Source of the DNA: Oscillospiraceae bacterium
GTDB lineage: Bacteria; Bacillota; Clostridia; Oscillospirales; Oscillospiraceae
DNA: 49,916 bases
Direction: 5' to 3'
NCBI GenBank assembly: GCA_020025545.1
Contig: JAHHRX010000011.1
Span: forward strand, 1-49,916
Part shown: piece after piece, positions 1 through 7,199 of the stretch
Numbering within the stretch: position 1 is the stretch's first letter
How the letters are laid out: every line of letters starts with the position of its first letter
Notes under the pieces: model-generated
Told to the model about the DNA's origin: nothing
Seen by the model: the letters and a program-made list of their open reading frames with translations, nothing else
The model's database searches: none
Made by a program: the position numbers and the translations under genes

Positions 1-116
1 TTTTTAGAATCTACATTGTAGCGAGCTTGCCTATATGGGTTTCAGCTTATGGCTTTAATCAAATTGGTGTCATTATATTCGTACTCTATTACAGAATTTA
101 CCCTTGACAAATGTAG

Positions 117-1271
117 TCTCAAAAACAGATCCTCTCGGACTATGCAAGGAAAAATGGCTACAAAAACACAATGTTCTTTGTGGATGACGGTATCTCCGGA
201 ACCAGCTTTGAACGAAGTGATTTTCAGCGTATGCATCGAATGGCAGAAGAAGGAAAAATAGGCACTATTATTGTGAAGGACCTGAGCCGATTCGGGCGTG
301 AGCATATCGAAGGTGATCGCCTTGCGGAAATCATTTACCCCACATTGGGGGTTACCTTTATATCCATTCACGAAAACATCAACAGCTCCACCGGTGACGG
401 TATGGAGATGCTGCCGTTCTACAACATTTTCAACGAGTGGTATGCCAAGCAGACTTCCGAGAAGATTCGTGCCGTGTGGAAGTCCAAGGCCGAGCACGGC
501 AAGCGTGTACCATCCACTGTTCCCTTTGGGTATGTGAAAGACGCTACGGATAAAGAGGTCTGGCACATCGATGAGCCAGCCGCAGAGGTAGTGAGGAAAA
601 TCTATGCGCTTTGTCTTGCAGGCAGAGGACCTTCCCAGATTGCAAGACAGCTGGAAAAAGAGGGCGTATTGATTCCTTCTGCTTATTATGAATCCATCGG
701 AAGAAACCATAGCGCAAAGGCTCTCGTTGATAGCTGCAAATGGGATCATAAAACCATTATTGGGATATTGGAGAATCGCCAGTATACAGGGTGTTCGGTC
801 AATTTCAAAAGTACAACGGTCAACTATAAGGTTCATAGGAGAGTTGCGCATCCCAAGGAGGAGTATCAGATCATTCCTAACAAGCAGGAGTCTATTATTT
901 CCGAGGAGGAATGGCTGCGTGTACAGGAACTGAGAGAACACCGCCGCAGACCAACGGCTACCGGCAGGCAGAGTCTGTTTTCCGGACTGGTATATTGCCC
1001 GGACTGCGGAGCAAAACTTTACTTCTGTGCGGCAAAAAGCCTGAAGCCAAATCAGGAATTCTATTGCTGTTCCAATTACAAAAGCGGCAGAGGGAGTTGT
1101 ACCATACACTATATCCGCAATATGGTGCTTGAACAGCTTGTTTTAGAAGCAATCAGTGATCTTGCAGACTTCGTCCGCTGCTATGAGCCGGTTTTTCTTT
1201 ATATGCTGGCAAAGAAAAACAATGCATGGAACTATACCGTATCTTTCAAAAAACTTCCTTATGGGGCGTAG
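117..1271 (+). pseudogene. Large serine recombinase, both ends missing
   Basis: Remnant of a large serine recombinase (resolvase/invertase fold, TnpX/TndX-like), a family that moves conjugative transposons and phage-like elements. What remains reads from just after an in-frame TAG (114-116): QKQILSDYARKNGY, then FFVDDGISGT, the LSRFGRE segment, the recombinase domain (roughly PFGYVKD to KQESIISEEEW) and the zinc-ribbon with CPDC and CCSNY...C. The N-terminal strand with the catalytic serine is absent, so it cannot be active. The C-terminal coiled coil is also lost: after LADFVRCYEPVFLYMLAKKNN the frame runs into about 15 unrelated residues and stops. About 385 residues survive, against 500-560 in intact relatives. 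An ATG at 171 could start a shorter product but would still lack the active site. No partner mobile genes or att sites are visible. Confidence in the family is high; decay is inferred from length and missing motifs. Confidence 0.85.
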
Positions 1272-1595
1272 CCATCAGCGGCGCCACTCATTTTTTCTTC
1301 ATTGCCGGACGGATCGTGTCCGGAATCAGATTTACCGTCCGATGTGCGGCTGCCTTGCAAGCTGCAATACTGCTGTCGCAGCATTTTAGTGATTTTATCA
1401 CGGAAAGCTCAATGCATCCATGTTAAAATTTTCAACAATGAAAAAGCGAGCAACCGGTAAGGGGGTAATTTGGGGGCTTCCCGGAAAGAGAAAACCGTGC
1501 TCCGGTCCATGGCTCGCTTCGGATACCAAAACGCTGTCCTGTAAATTTCGACTGCGGAGGAATACGCAGCCGTGCACTCAGAAAGGAAAATGCCT
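1272..1595. other. Non-coding stretch between recombinase relic and ccdA
   Basis: I see no convincing gene here. It probably contains scar sequence from the loss of the mobile element and the leader of ccdA. The only structure noticed is a long-range inverted repeat, AAGCGAGC (1444-1451) with GCTCGCTT (1512-1519), and an inner ACCGG/CCGGT pair, which could fold in the ccdA leader RNA. It matches no riboswitch class I know. Confidence 0.4.
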
Positions 1596-2258
1596 ATGCA
1601 GTATATCATTTCATTTTTGGAAGGAATCGTAACCTTTATTTCGCCATGTCTGCTGCCTATGATTCCCATTTATATTTCCTATTTTGCAGGCGGCGGGGAA
1701 CGCACCTTGAAGAAAAGTCTGATAGGCGCATCCGGATTCGTACTGGGATTTACGATTGTTTTTGTGGCAATGGGAGCGCTGGCAGGAACACTGGGAAGCT
1801 TTCTCAAGGAATACCAGACGGTGTTCAACATTGTTTCCGGCGTGATTGTCATTTTCTTTGGATTGAATTTTATGGGATTTATTAAGCTGAACCTGTTCCG
1901 CGGTGTTCAGCGGCAGATGGGTATGCGGACACCGGGGTTCTTCTCGTCGCTGGTGTTCGGACTGGTATTTTCGCTGGGCTGGACCCCTTGCGTGGGTGCG
2001 TTCCTCGGCTCGGCGCTGATGCTGGCCTCTCAGCAGGGGCATGTACTGGAGGGAATGGCAATGCTGCTTGCCTATTCACTGGGTCTGGGGATACCGTTTG
2101 TCCTCTCTGCGGCGCTGATTGATCAGCTGAAAAGCACATTTAACTGGATTAAGAGCCACTATGAGACGATAAATCTGATTTGCGGCGGAATGCTGGTATT
2201 GGTGGGAATCCTGATGGCTACCGGAACGATGGGCTGGCTTCTGAATTTCCTGAGCTAA
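1596..2258 (+). CDS. ccdA: CcdA-type thiol/disulfide electron transporter
   Basis: Integral membrane protein of the CcdA/DsbD-gamma family, which passes electrons from cytoplasmic thioredoxin to extracytoplasmic thioredoxin-like proteins. The 220 residues form about six hydrophobic segments. The two redox cysteines are in the family positions: FISPCLLP (Cys18, first helix) and GWTPCVGAFLG (Cys132, fourth helix). I chose the ATG at 1596 because AAAGGA (1582-1587) lies 8 bases upstream; an ATG at 1590 is only 2 bases from it. The gene is followed after 11 bases by a TlpA/ResA-like thioredoxin, its expected partner, with the SD of that gene overlapping this stop codon, so the two are surely one operon. 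No cytochrome c genes are visible, so the role is more likely reduction of surface disulfides (protein repair or oxidative stress) than cytochrome maturation; that is inference. Confidence 0.95.
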   Translation: MQYIISFLEGIVTFISPCLLPMIPIYISYFAGGGERTLKKSLIGASGFVLGFTIVFVAMGALAGTLGSFLKEYQTVFNIVSGVIVIFFGLNFMGFIKLNLFRGVQRQMGMRTPGFFSSLVFGLVFSLGWTPCVGAFLGSALMLASQQGHVLEGMAMLLAYSLGLGIPFVLSAALIDQLKSTFNWIKSHYETINLICGGMLVLVGILMATGTMGWLLNFLS

Positions 2259-2269
2259 GGAGGAAAAAC

Positions 2270-2863
2270 ATGAAAAATAACAAGAAATTATTGATTACGG
2301 TTGTTGCTTTCATTGCGCTGATCGCAGTTGCCGGTGGGCTCTATCATCTGCTGAGCAGCCGCTATCAAATGGAAATATTGTCCACGGCTCCTGCCGATCC
2401 GGCAGGGCAGGGAAGCAGTCAGGAAAGTCAGCCTCCGCTGACCGCTGCTCCGGACTTTACCATGACGGATGCGGAAGGAAAGACGGTAAAGCTTTCCGAT
2501 TTTTTCGGAAAGCCGATTGTGGTGAATTTCTGGGCTAGCTGGTGCGGACCCTGCCGACAAGAGATGCCGGAATTTGACAAAGCGTATCTGGAGCAGGGGG
2601 ACGAAGTCACCTTTCTGATCATCAACATGACCGACGGCTATCAGGAAACACTGGACAATGCGAAGGATTTTATCCGGAAACAGGGCTACCATTTCCCGGT
2701 GTACTACGATACTGCACAGGATGCCGCCCGCGTCTATGGTGTCACAAGGCTGCCGGCCACTTATTTCATTAATGAGGAGGGAAAATTGGTGGCAAAAGCC
2801 ATGGGAGCCATTAGCAGGGCAACCTTGCAGCAGGGGATTTCCATGATCCTGCCGGCTAAGTAA
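2270..2863 (+). CDS. Membrane-anchored TlpA/ResA-like thioredoxin
   Basis: Extracytoplasmic thiol-disulfide oxidoreductase, 197 residues. An uncleaved signal anchor spans about residues 7-24, then a Ser/Gln/Pro-rich linker, then an AhpC/TSA-redoxin-type thioredoxin fold from about residue 58. The active site is FWASWCGPC (Cys92 and Cys95) and the cis-proline loop is TRLPATYF. The Shine-Dalgarno AAGGAGG (2257-2263) overlaps the ccdA stop codon. It should receive electrons from CcdA in the membrane and reduce disulfides outside the cell. The WCGPC motif is the thioredoxin type, unlike the CEPC of ResA or CVPC of some TlpA proteins, so target specificity cannot be read from it. A short hairpin with a T run follows the stop. 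Confidence 0.92.
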   Translation: MKNNKKLLITVVAFIALIAVAGGLYHLLSSRYQMEILSTAPADPAGQGSSQESQPPLTAAPDFTMTDAEGKTVKLSDFFGKPIVVNFWASWCGPCRQEMPEFDKAYLEQGDEVTFLIINMTDGYQETLDNAKDFIRKQGYHFPVYYDTAQDAARVYGVTRLPATYFINEEGKLVAKAMGAISRATLQQGISMILPAK

Positions 2864-2879
2864 AGGAAATGGCGGTCTG

Positions 2880-2900
2880 AAACGGCAGCGCCCGTTTTTT
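2880..2900 (+). terminator. Intrinsic terminator after ccdA operon
   Basis: AAACGG (2880-2885), a 6-base loop, CCGTTT (2892-2897), then the T run to 2900. Short stem but in the expected place, 17 bases after the thioredoxin stop. Confidence 0.55.
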
Positions 2901-2916
2901 AGGCAGCCCCATCATA

Positions 2917-2953
2917 TTGAACGGGATACGCTTACAGAGCGTATCCCGTTCAA
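2917..2953. terminator. 16-bp perfect hairpin, probable second terminator
   Basis: A perfect 16-bp inverted repeat (2917-2932 and 2938-2953) with a 5-base loop. It is followed on the plus strand only by ATTTTGC, a weak T tract. It lies between the convergent ccdA operon and the tetR gene and probably backs up the terminator at 2880-2900. The rest of 2954-3137 shows no gene. Confidence 0.5.
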
Positions 2954-3137
2954 ATTTTGCAGAAACAGCGAATATCCGGAGCCATATTCTGCTTTATTGC
3001 GTCCAATGTGCTTCGGTTTTTCGAAAATTACAAAAAATACCTTGGATAAATCATGCTCGCTTTGCCACGCCACCCCACCCACGCAAATATATTCAACGAA
3101 ATACAAATGCTGAATTTCCGTTTTCTTCGATTTTCAA

Positions 3138-3749
3138 TTACCGTATGCTCTCTTGCTTTGGCTCCGGCAATGGGCATATTGGGCATATACCGATGGGCTC
3201 AATCACAGCACAAAAATATTTGTCCAGTTCTTCCGGTGTTTGCTGCATATGCCCTTTGATCCACCAATTCGTCATTTCAACAAAACTGCCTGTAACATGA
3301 TTAATCAGAAAATCCTCAGGAATGTCCATACTGAGTTCGGTTTTACGGATCGTGAACAGGTTTTGAACCAGTTCATTCATACTGTCCTTAAAATACTGTA
3401 AAAAGAGATCATTACTTCTGCAGGAAAGCAGTCCGAGAATATTATTGTCATTCTTCTGAAGATGCTGCAGTAAGTGGCAAAGCACGGATTGAGAAGCACT
3501 GCTATGTGAATGCGATTCATTGGAATGGGCTGAATTTACTGCACTGATAATGATGTGTCCAAAGAGTTCTTCGCACACGGACTTCAATAGATCGTCTTTG
3601 GTTTCAAAATGTGCGTAAAATGTAGTGCGCCCCACATTGGCTGCATCGATAATATTTTGAACGGTTATATTGCTGTAATTTTTCTGTTCCAGCAGCGCTG
3701 TGAAAGCGTCAAAAATTGCCTTTTTTGTTTTCTGCTGTCTGCGATCCAT
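3138..3749 (-). CDS. TetR/AcrR family regulator
   Basis: Transcriptional repressor of 203 residues. The N-terminal helix-turn-helix is typical: KKAIFDAFTALLEQKNYSNI followed by IIDAANVGRTTFYAHFETKD. The C-terminal half (MNELVQNLF...NWWIKGHMQQTPEELDKYF) resembles the firmicute TetR C-terminal ligand domain (TetR_C_8 type), which often governs small-molecule exporters. I chose the ATG at 3749 because AAAAGGAG lies just upstream; an earlier in-frame ATG at 3794 has no such site. It is divergent from the EamA permease, with shared inverted-repeat sequences in the 182-base gap, so it most likely represses that permease and itself. The inducer cannot be predicted. Confidence 0.92.
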   Translation of the reverse strand: MDRRQQKTKKAIFDAFTALLEQKNYSNITVQNIIDAANVGRTTFYAHFETKDDLLKSVCEELFGHIIISAVNSAHSNESHSHSSASQSVLCHLLQHLQKNDNNILGLLSCRSNDLFLQYFKDSMNELVQNLFTIRKTELSMDIPEDFLINHVTGSFVEMTNWWIKGHMQQTPEELDKYFCAVIEPIGICPICPLPEPKQESIR

Positions 3750-3787
3750 AAGCGGCTCCTTTTCGTACAAATAATTAAAAATGTTCC

Positions 3788-3796
3788 ATAACAAAC
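3788..3796. promoter_or_regulatory. Operator-like repeat, tetR side
   Basis: ATAACAAAC, the inverted copy of GTTTGTTAT at 3860-3868. It lies 12 bases downstream of a TATAAT (minus strand, 3813-3808), the likely -10 of tetR, so a repressor bound here would block tetR transcription. No good -35 accompanies that -10. Confidence 0.4.
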
Positions 3797-3815
3797 AGAC
3801 TCAAAACATTATACA

Positions 3816-3844
3816 TTGCACTATGGCAGTTTCCTGCCTAAAAT
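3816..3844 (+). promoter_or_regulatory. Promoter of EamA permease gene
   Basis: TTGCAC (3816-3821), a 17-base spacer and TAAAAT (3839-3844). Transcription would start near 3851, at the edge of the operator-like sequence that begins there. Confidence 0.55.
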
Positions 3845-3850
3845 AATAAT

Positions 3851-3868
3851 GAACAATATGTTTGTTAT
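3851..3868. promoter_or_regulatory. Operator-like inverted repeat, permease side
   Basis: AACAA (3852-3856), 5 bases, TTGTT (3862-3866), ending in GTTTGTTAT, which recurs inverted at 3788-3796. It sits at the predicted start of the permease transcript, a classic position for TetR repression. Confidence 0.45.
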
Positions 3869-3931
3869 CGAATCAATAGTACTGAAAACAGGGAGTAATG
3901 TCAAGTCACTTCCACGAAGGGCTGAAAAGAA

Positions 3932-4801
3932 ATGAAAGCAAAAGAAAAAGGCGCTATCTTTATGGCCATATTGGCAGCTGCATTATATTCTTTAAGTTCA
4001 CCGCTATCAAAACTGCTGCTTGGAAAAGTCTCATCTGCGATCATGGCAGGACTTCTTTATTTGGGTGCCGGTATGGGGCTTGCCGTTGTGAAACATTTTC
4101 AAAAACAAATGGGGGGCTTCCGTGAAGAAAAGAAACTTTCCGGAAAAGATATACCCTATACAGCAGCTATGGTCATTTTAGATATTGCAGCACCGATTTG
4201 CTTAATGATTGGTCTCACAATGACCACGGCTGAAAATGCTTCGCTGCTGAATAATTTTGAAATCGTTGCCACTTCTACGATTGCTTTGTTCATTTTTAAA
4301 GAAAAAATATCAAAGAGACTCTGGACGGCCATCTCGCTGGTAACACTGGCTAGCATCATTCTGACCGTAGAAGAAGGAAGCAGTTTCCATTTCTCTATGG
4401 GATCACTCTTTGTTCTGCTGGCGTGTATCTGCTGGGGATTTGAAAATAACTGCACCCGCAAAATTTCTGACAAAGATCCACTTCAAATTGTAATAACAAA
4501 AGGATTCGGCTCTGGGCTTGGCTCTCTGCTGATTGCCTTTGCGATTGGAGAGCAACTGCCAGAAATCGGATATATTTTCGGGGCACTGCTTTTGGGCTTT
4601 GTTGCATATGGATTAAGCATTTTCTTTTATATTTATGCCCAGCGCTTCCTGGGGGCGGCAAAGACAAGTACTTATTATGCGGTAGCGCCGTTTTTTGGTG
4701 TTGCACTATCCTTGATTATTTTCCGGGAAGTACCCACAGCATCATTTTGGATGTCTCTGCCGATTATGGCAATTGGAACCTACCTTGCCGCAACGGAATA
4801 A
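3932..4801 (+). CDS. EamA/DMT family permease
   Basis: Inner-membrane transporter of the drug/metabolite superfamily, 289 residues, with about ten hydrophobic helices forming two EamA repeats (roughly residues 8-138 and 150-288). Repeat landmarks are the ENASLLNNFEIVATSTIALF segment and, in repeat two, AKTSTYYAVAPFFGVALSLI, the typical signature near the end of EamA halves. Members export metabolites, amino acids or drugs. Substrate is not evident. It starts at ATG 3932 with a weak AAAAGAA upstream. It is divergent from the TetR regulator with shared operator-like repeats, suggesting inducible efflux. It appears to be monocistronic, with a bidirectional terminator at 5014-5042. Confidence 0.92.
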   Translation: MKAKEKGAIFMAILAAALYSLSSPLSKLLLGKVSSAIMAGLLYLGAGMGLAVVKHFQKQMGGFREEKKLSGKDIPYTAAMVILDIAAPICLMIGLTMTTAENASLLNNFEIVATSTIALFIFKEKISKRLWTAISLVTLASIILTVEEGSSFHFSMGSLFVLLACICWGFENNCTRKISDKDPLQIVITKGFGSGLGSLLIAFAIGEQLPEIGYIFGALLLGFVAYGLSIFFYIYAQRFLGAAKTSTYYAVAPFFGVALSLIIFREVPTASFWMSLPIMAIGTYLAATE

Positions 4802-5013
4802 ATTGTATTCATAAAACAGCCATATGGATTCGTAATATTTCCAAATTTGATTTCGGAGTGTGGCGAAGCTTTTTCGGATTCGATCGTATCTCAGCATTGC
4901 AGAGGGTATTTGTTTGTGGGGGGCTTTCGGTGCAGAAGCATGTCCGGACCACATTCATATAAGTTTCAAAGAATAAATAGACCCGTTTACGGGCAGCAGA
5001 AATAAGCAGGCAT

Positions 5014-5042
5014 AAAAAAGGCCGCCCCTAAGGCGGCCTTTT
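5014..5042. terminator. Bidirectional terminator
   Basis: GGCCGCC (5020-5026) pairs with GGCGGCC (5032-5038), flanked by A and T runs on both sides, so it works in both directions. It separates the rightward permease from the leftward barstar gene. The 4802-5013 stretch before it holds no gene that I can see. Confidence 0.85.
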
Positions 5043-5051
5043 CAGTGGTGG

Positions 5052-5312
5052 TTATGATTCCATTGTCACGGTAAAATCGGGATTATCTGCGGCGGCATCC
5101 TGAAAAACATCTGCAAAATGTTCGGACCAGCCTCCCAGCATATCCCAATCCACGAGAACGAGATTGGTTTCATCCGAAATATCGGTCAGACAGTCATAAA
5201 GAGCATCCAGATTCATGCCATACCAGTCGGGGAAATTCAGTGCCTCCGCTAAGGCATGGTGGAGCTGCTGAGGACCCGTAATAGACTCGCAGTTTACAAT
5301 GATCTCTCTCAT
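5052..5312 (-). CDS. Barstar-like RNase inhibitor
   Basis: Cytoplasmic inhibitor of barnase-type RNases, 86 residues, the usual barstar length. The family signature is clear: FPDWYGMNLDALYDCLTD (residues 27-44), in which Asp36 and Asp40 correspond to Asp35 and Asp39 of Bacillus barstar, the residues that plug the RNase active site, followed by VLVDWDML. It starts 3 bases after the barnase-like gene stops, with its SD (TGGAGG) inside the end of that gene, so RNase and inhibitor are translated from one message. This pairing supports an immunity role: protecting the cell from RNase made before export. The terminator at 5014-5042 ends the operon. Confidence 0.93.
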   Translation of the reverse strand: MREIIVNCESITGPQQLHHALAEALNFPDWYGMNLDALYDCLTDISDETNLVLVDWDMLGGWSEHFADVFQDAAADNPDFTVTMES

Positions 5313-5315
5313 CTC

Positions 5316-6062
5316 TTATTTTCCTCCATAAAGCTGCTCAAAGCTTTTGTAATGATCTCCCGTGTAAAAAATCAGACCGTCATTGGAAAAAACGATGCGC
5401 TTTTTACCGCGTGAGGTAGTATACAGGGTATCAATATCGCACTCTGTATAGGTGCGTCCGGGCGCTTTGGGAAGAAGACCTTCTCTGTTCTGGAATGTAT
5501 CGCCGCCGATACATTTTCCGGAGGGAGTACCGCCAAGACGTTTCGACTCAGCCTTCGTGATAAAATTGGGAGGAAGATGTCCATACTGGTGGATGTAAAG
5601 CGCCACATCCTCTTTGGTAGTGTAGGAACCGTTGGGATCCAGCCTCGATTCAGTGGGTGCCTCTGTAGGTGCTTCTGTAGGCTCCACAGCAGGCGCTTCC
5701 GTAGGTGCTTCTGTAGGCTCCACAGCAGGCGCCTCTGTAGGTGCTTCTGTAGGCTCAGCAGCAGGCGCTTTCGTAGGTGCTTTTGTAGGCTCGACAGCAG
5801 GCGCTTTCGTAGGTGCTTTTGTAGGCTCGACAGCAGGCGCTTGCGTAGGTGTTTCCGTAGGCTCTTCAGTAGGGGCTTCTGCATTTGGTGCAGTGGAAGC
5901 ATCGACAGAATCCTCTGTAGGCATTTCTGTAGAAGTGTCAATGGTTGCTTCTGAGAAAGCCGGGAAATCCTTTTGCGTATCAGCAGGGGTTGCGCTGGGT
6001 TTGCAGGCAGAAAGCGTAAATATCAGGACAAGTGCCAAAAACCCGGATAAAAGTTTTTTCAT
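5316..6062 (-). CDS. Lipoprotein-anchored barnase-like RNase
   Basis: Predicted surface lipoprotein with a C-terminal guanyl-specific RNase domain, 248 residues. Lipobox LSAC puts the lipidated Cys at residue 20. Residues 21-140 are a Pro/Thr/Ala/Glu linker containing five 12-residue repeats (75-134). Residues 147-248 align by eye with barnase: GHLPPNFITKAES, CIGGDTFQNREGLLP, RTYTECDID, then TGDHYKSF. The catalytic residues are kept: Glu207 (barnase Glu73), Arg218 and Arg222 (Arg83, Arg87) and His237 (His102). So the enzyme should be active. Barnase itself is freely secreted; here it is tethered on a long flexible stalk. It has its own promoter, a strong AGGAGG site and a barstar gene directly downstream. 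Role could be RNA scavenging at the surface or damage to neighbouring cells; the sequence does not decide. Confidence 0.93.
   Translation of the reverse strand: MKKLLSGFLALVLIFTLSACKPSATPADTQKDFPAFSEATIDTSTEMPTEDSVDASTAPNAEAPTEEPTETPTQAPAVEPTKAPTKAPAVEPTKAPTKAPAAEPTEAPTEAPAVEPTEAPTEAPAVEPTEAPTEAPTESRLDPNGSYTTKEDVALYIHQYGHLPPNFITKAESKRLGGTPSGKCIGGDTFQNREGLLPKAPGRTYTECDIDTLYTTSRGKKRIVFSNDGLIFYTGDHYKSFEQLYGGK
5661..5840 (-). repeat. Five 36-bp coding repeats (PTEAPTEAPAVE-type)
   Basis: Tandem 36-base units in the stalk of the barnase-like lipoprotein, each encoding 12 residues of the pattern APAVEPTxAPTx. The first two carry Lys (TKAPTK), the last three Glu (TEAPTE). Copy number is likely variable between strains by slippage, changing stalk length without a frameshift. 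Confidence 0.9.
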
Positions 6063-6096
6063 GGATACCTCCTAGGATCTTTCTGTATGTCATGGT

Positions 6097-6125
6097 ATTA
6101 TACTGTATCATGCCGGAAACTACAA
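6097..6125 (-). promoter_or_regulatory. Promoter of barnase-barstar operon
   Basis: On the minus strand: TTGTAG (6125-6120), 17-base spacer, TATAAT (6102-6097). The start codon at 6062 follows with AGGAGG in front. Confidence 0.7.
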
Positions 6126-6174
6126 GGGGAATTTCGACAAAAATCCCCATCAATTTTGATTGCTGACGAAAAGG

Positions 6175-6199
6175 AAAAAGCCGCCCGCAGGCGGCTTTT
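6175..6199 (-). terminator. Terminator after ECF S-component gene
   Basis: Minus strand: AAAAGCCGCC, loop, GGCGGCTTTTT immediately after the stop at 6203. Stem GCCGCC/GGCGGC with flanking A/T runs, so also usable on the plus strand. Confidence 0.85.
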
Positions 6200-6202
6200 C
6201 AG

Positions 6203-6970
6203 TTAAGGCATCAGATTTGCACGCTTGAGTGCCGGGCGCAGAGCCAAATAGAGAACACTGGCAAAGGCTACGGCTACGATGGCGTTGACACTTGTAGTGA
6301 CGGCACCCATCTTTGCCCAGGCGTTGGCAATATCCTGCGGAACACCCAAAATGTACATCTTATAGAAGTAGCCAACCAGAGGATCGGCAACCACATTGAA
6401 AGCCATACCGGCAGCGCAGGAAATAACGGTGGCAATGGGCAGGGGAATTTTGCGCTGACGATCTTCATTCAGATGGAAAACCTTGTGGGCTACCAGACCG
6501 GCGATGAGACCGATGCAGAGCTTCAGAAAAAAGGTTTTGGGAGCGGAGGTTACATATGCAGAAGTAAGGTCTGCAATGGTAAGGCCGATGGCGCTGGACA
6601 TACCGCCCCAGAATCCGCCGAGGAACAGAGCGCCCAGCACGCAGAATACATTACCAAGATGGAATGCGGTCTTTTCGGTGCCCACAGGAATGTCAAAGCG
6701 GAGATAGGCAAAGCCGATGTAACTGAGCGCGGCAAACATGGCAGCGGTTGCGAGGGTTTTTGCATTGACTTTTCTGTGCTCGGGGAGCAGGACGGCGATG
6801 AGGATAATGGCGCTCAGCATGATCAGCAGCAGGCTGCAGGAAAAGAGAAGTTTATCGGTAAACGGTGCTTCTTTGGTGAGAGCGGCGCTGCGTGTGAAGA
6901 TTGCTGCAACAATGCCAAGAATCATAAACACAGCGCTCACAATTGCGGGAATTTTGGTTTTCTTTGCCAT
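6203..6970 (-). CDS. ECF transporter S component (substrate unknown)
   Basis: Substrate-binding membrane subunit of an energy-coupling-factor vitamin/metal importer, 255 residues. Two extra N-terminal helices (about residues 8-26 and 39-62) precede the six-helix S-component core, which starts near KTLATAAMFAAL and holds the typical GNVFCVLGALFLGGFWGGMS and GLTIADL segments. Such proteins rely on a shared EcfA/EcfA'/EcfT module encoded elsewhere; none is in this window. No riboswitch is visible in the short leader, so the vitamin cannot be inferred. It starts at ATG 6970 with AGGAGGT upstream and an extended -10 promoter. It is divergent from nagB, but a functional link to amino sugars is not shown. 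Confidence 0.88.
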   Translation of the reverse strand: MAKKTKIPAIVSAVFMILGIVAAIFTRSAALTKEAPFTDKLLFSCSLLLIMLSAIILIAVLLPEHRKVNAKTLATAAMFAALSYIGFAYLRFDIPVGTEKTAFHLGNVFCVLGALFLGGFWGGMSSAIGLTIADLTSAYVTSAPKTFFLKLCIGLIAGLVAHKVFHLNEDRQRKIPLPIATVISCAAGMAFNVVADPLVGYFYKMYILGVPQDIANAWAKMGAVTTSVNAIVAVAFASVLYLALRPALKRANLMP

Positions 6971-7001
6971 AAATAGGACCTCCTAATCTTTCTTTGCACC
7001 T

Positions 7002-7010
7002 ATTATAGCA
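7002..7010 (-). promoter_or_regulatory. Extended -10 promoter of ECF S gene
   Basis: Minus strand TGCTATAAT (7010-7002), an extended -10 element, about 35 bases before the start codon; no good -35. Nearby, CTGGTAATA (7012 side, 7015-7023) and TAATACCAG (7052-7060) form a loose inverted repeat that could bind a regulator. Confidence 0.5.
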
Positions 7011-7122
7011 ATATCTGGTAATAAATATAGTGCCAAAACAGAAATATAAAATAATACCAGAAAAGATTTGCAAAAAAATAATCAAATCTTTATAAATAAT
7101 GGCAGAAAAAAACGCGAAGGGG

Positions 7123-7151
7123 TGTACAGGGTAAACGAAAGATGCTATAAT
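7123..7151 (+). promoter_or_regulatory. Promoter of nagB
   Basis: TGTACA (7123-7128), 17-base spacer, TATAAT (7146-7151). GGAGA at 7186-7190 sets the start at 7200. Confidence 0.6.
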
Positions 7152-7199
7152 AAAGTGGCCATGCAAAGAAAATGCAATCTTGAAAGGAGATTTCCCATT

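Noticed and set aside
104..146. TTGACA at 104 as a promoter for the recombinase remnant
   Set aside because: No -10 at proper distance, and the gene start is missing.
5661..5840. CRISPR array
   Set aside because: The regular 36-base units are contiguous, in frame and without unique spacers; they are coding repeats.
5632..6075. Gly/Ala/Ser-rich plus-strand frame opposite the barnase stalk
   Set aside because: Product is only the complement of the 36-base repeats.
6971..7199. Riboswitch in front of the ECF transporter gene
   Set aside because: The predicted leader from the extended -10 is under 40 bases, too short, and no known aptamer motif is visible.
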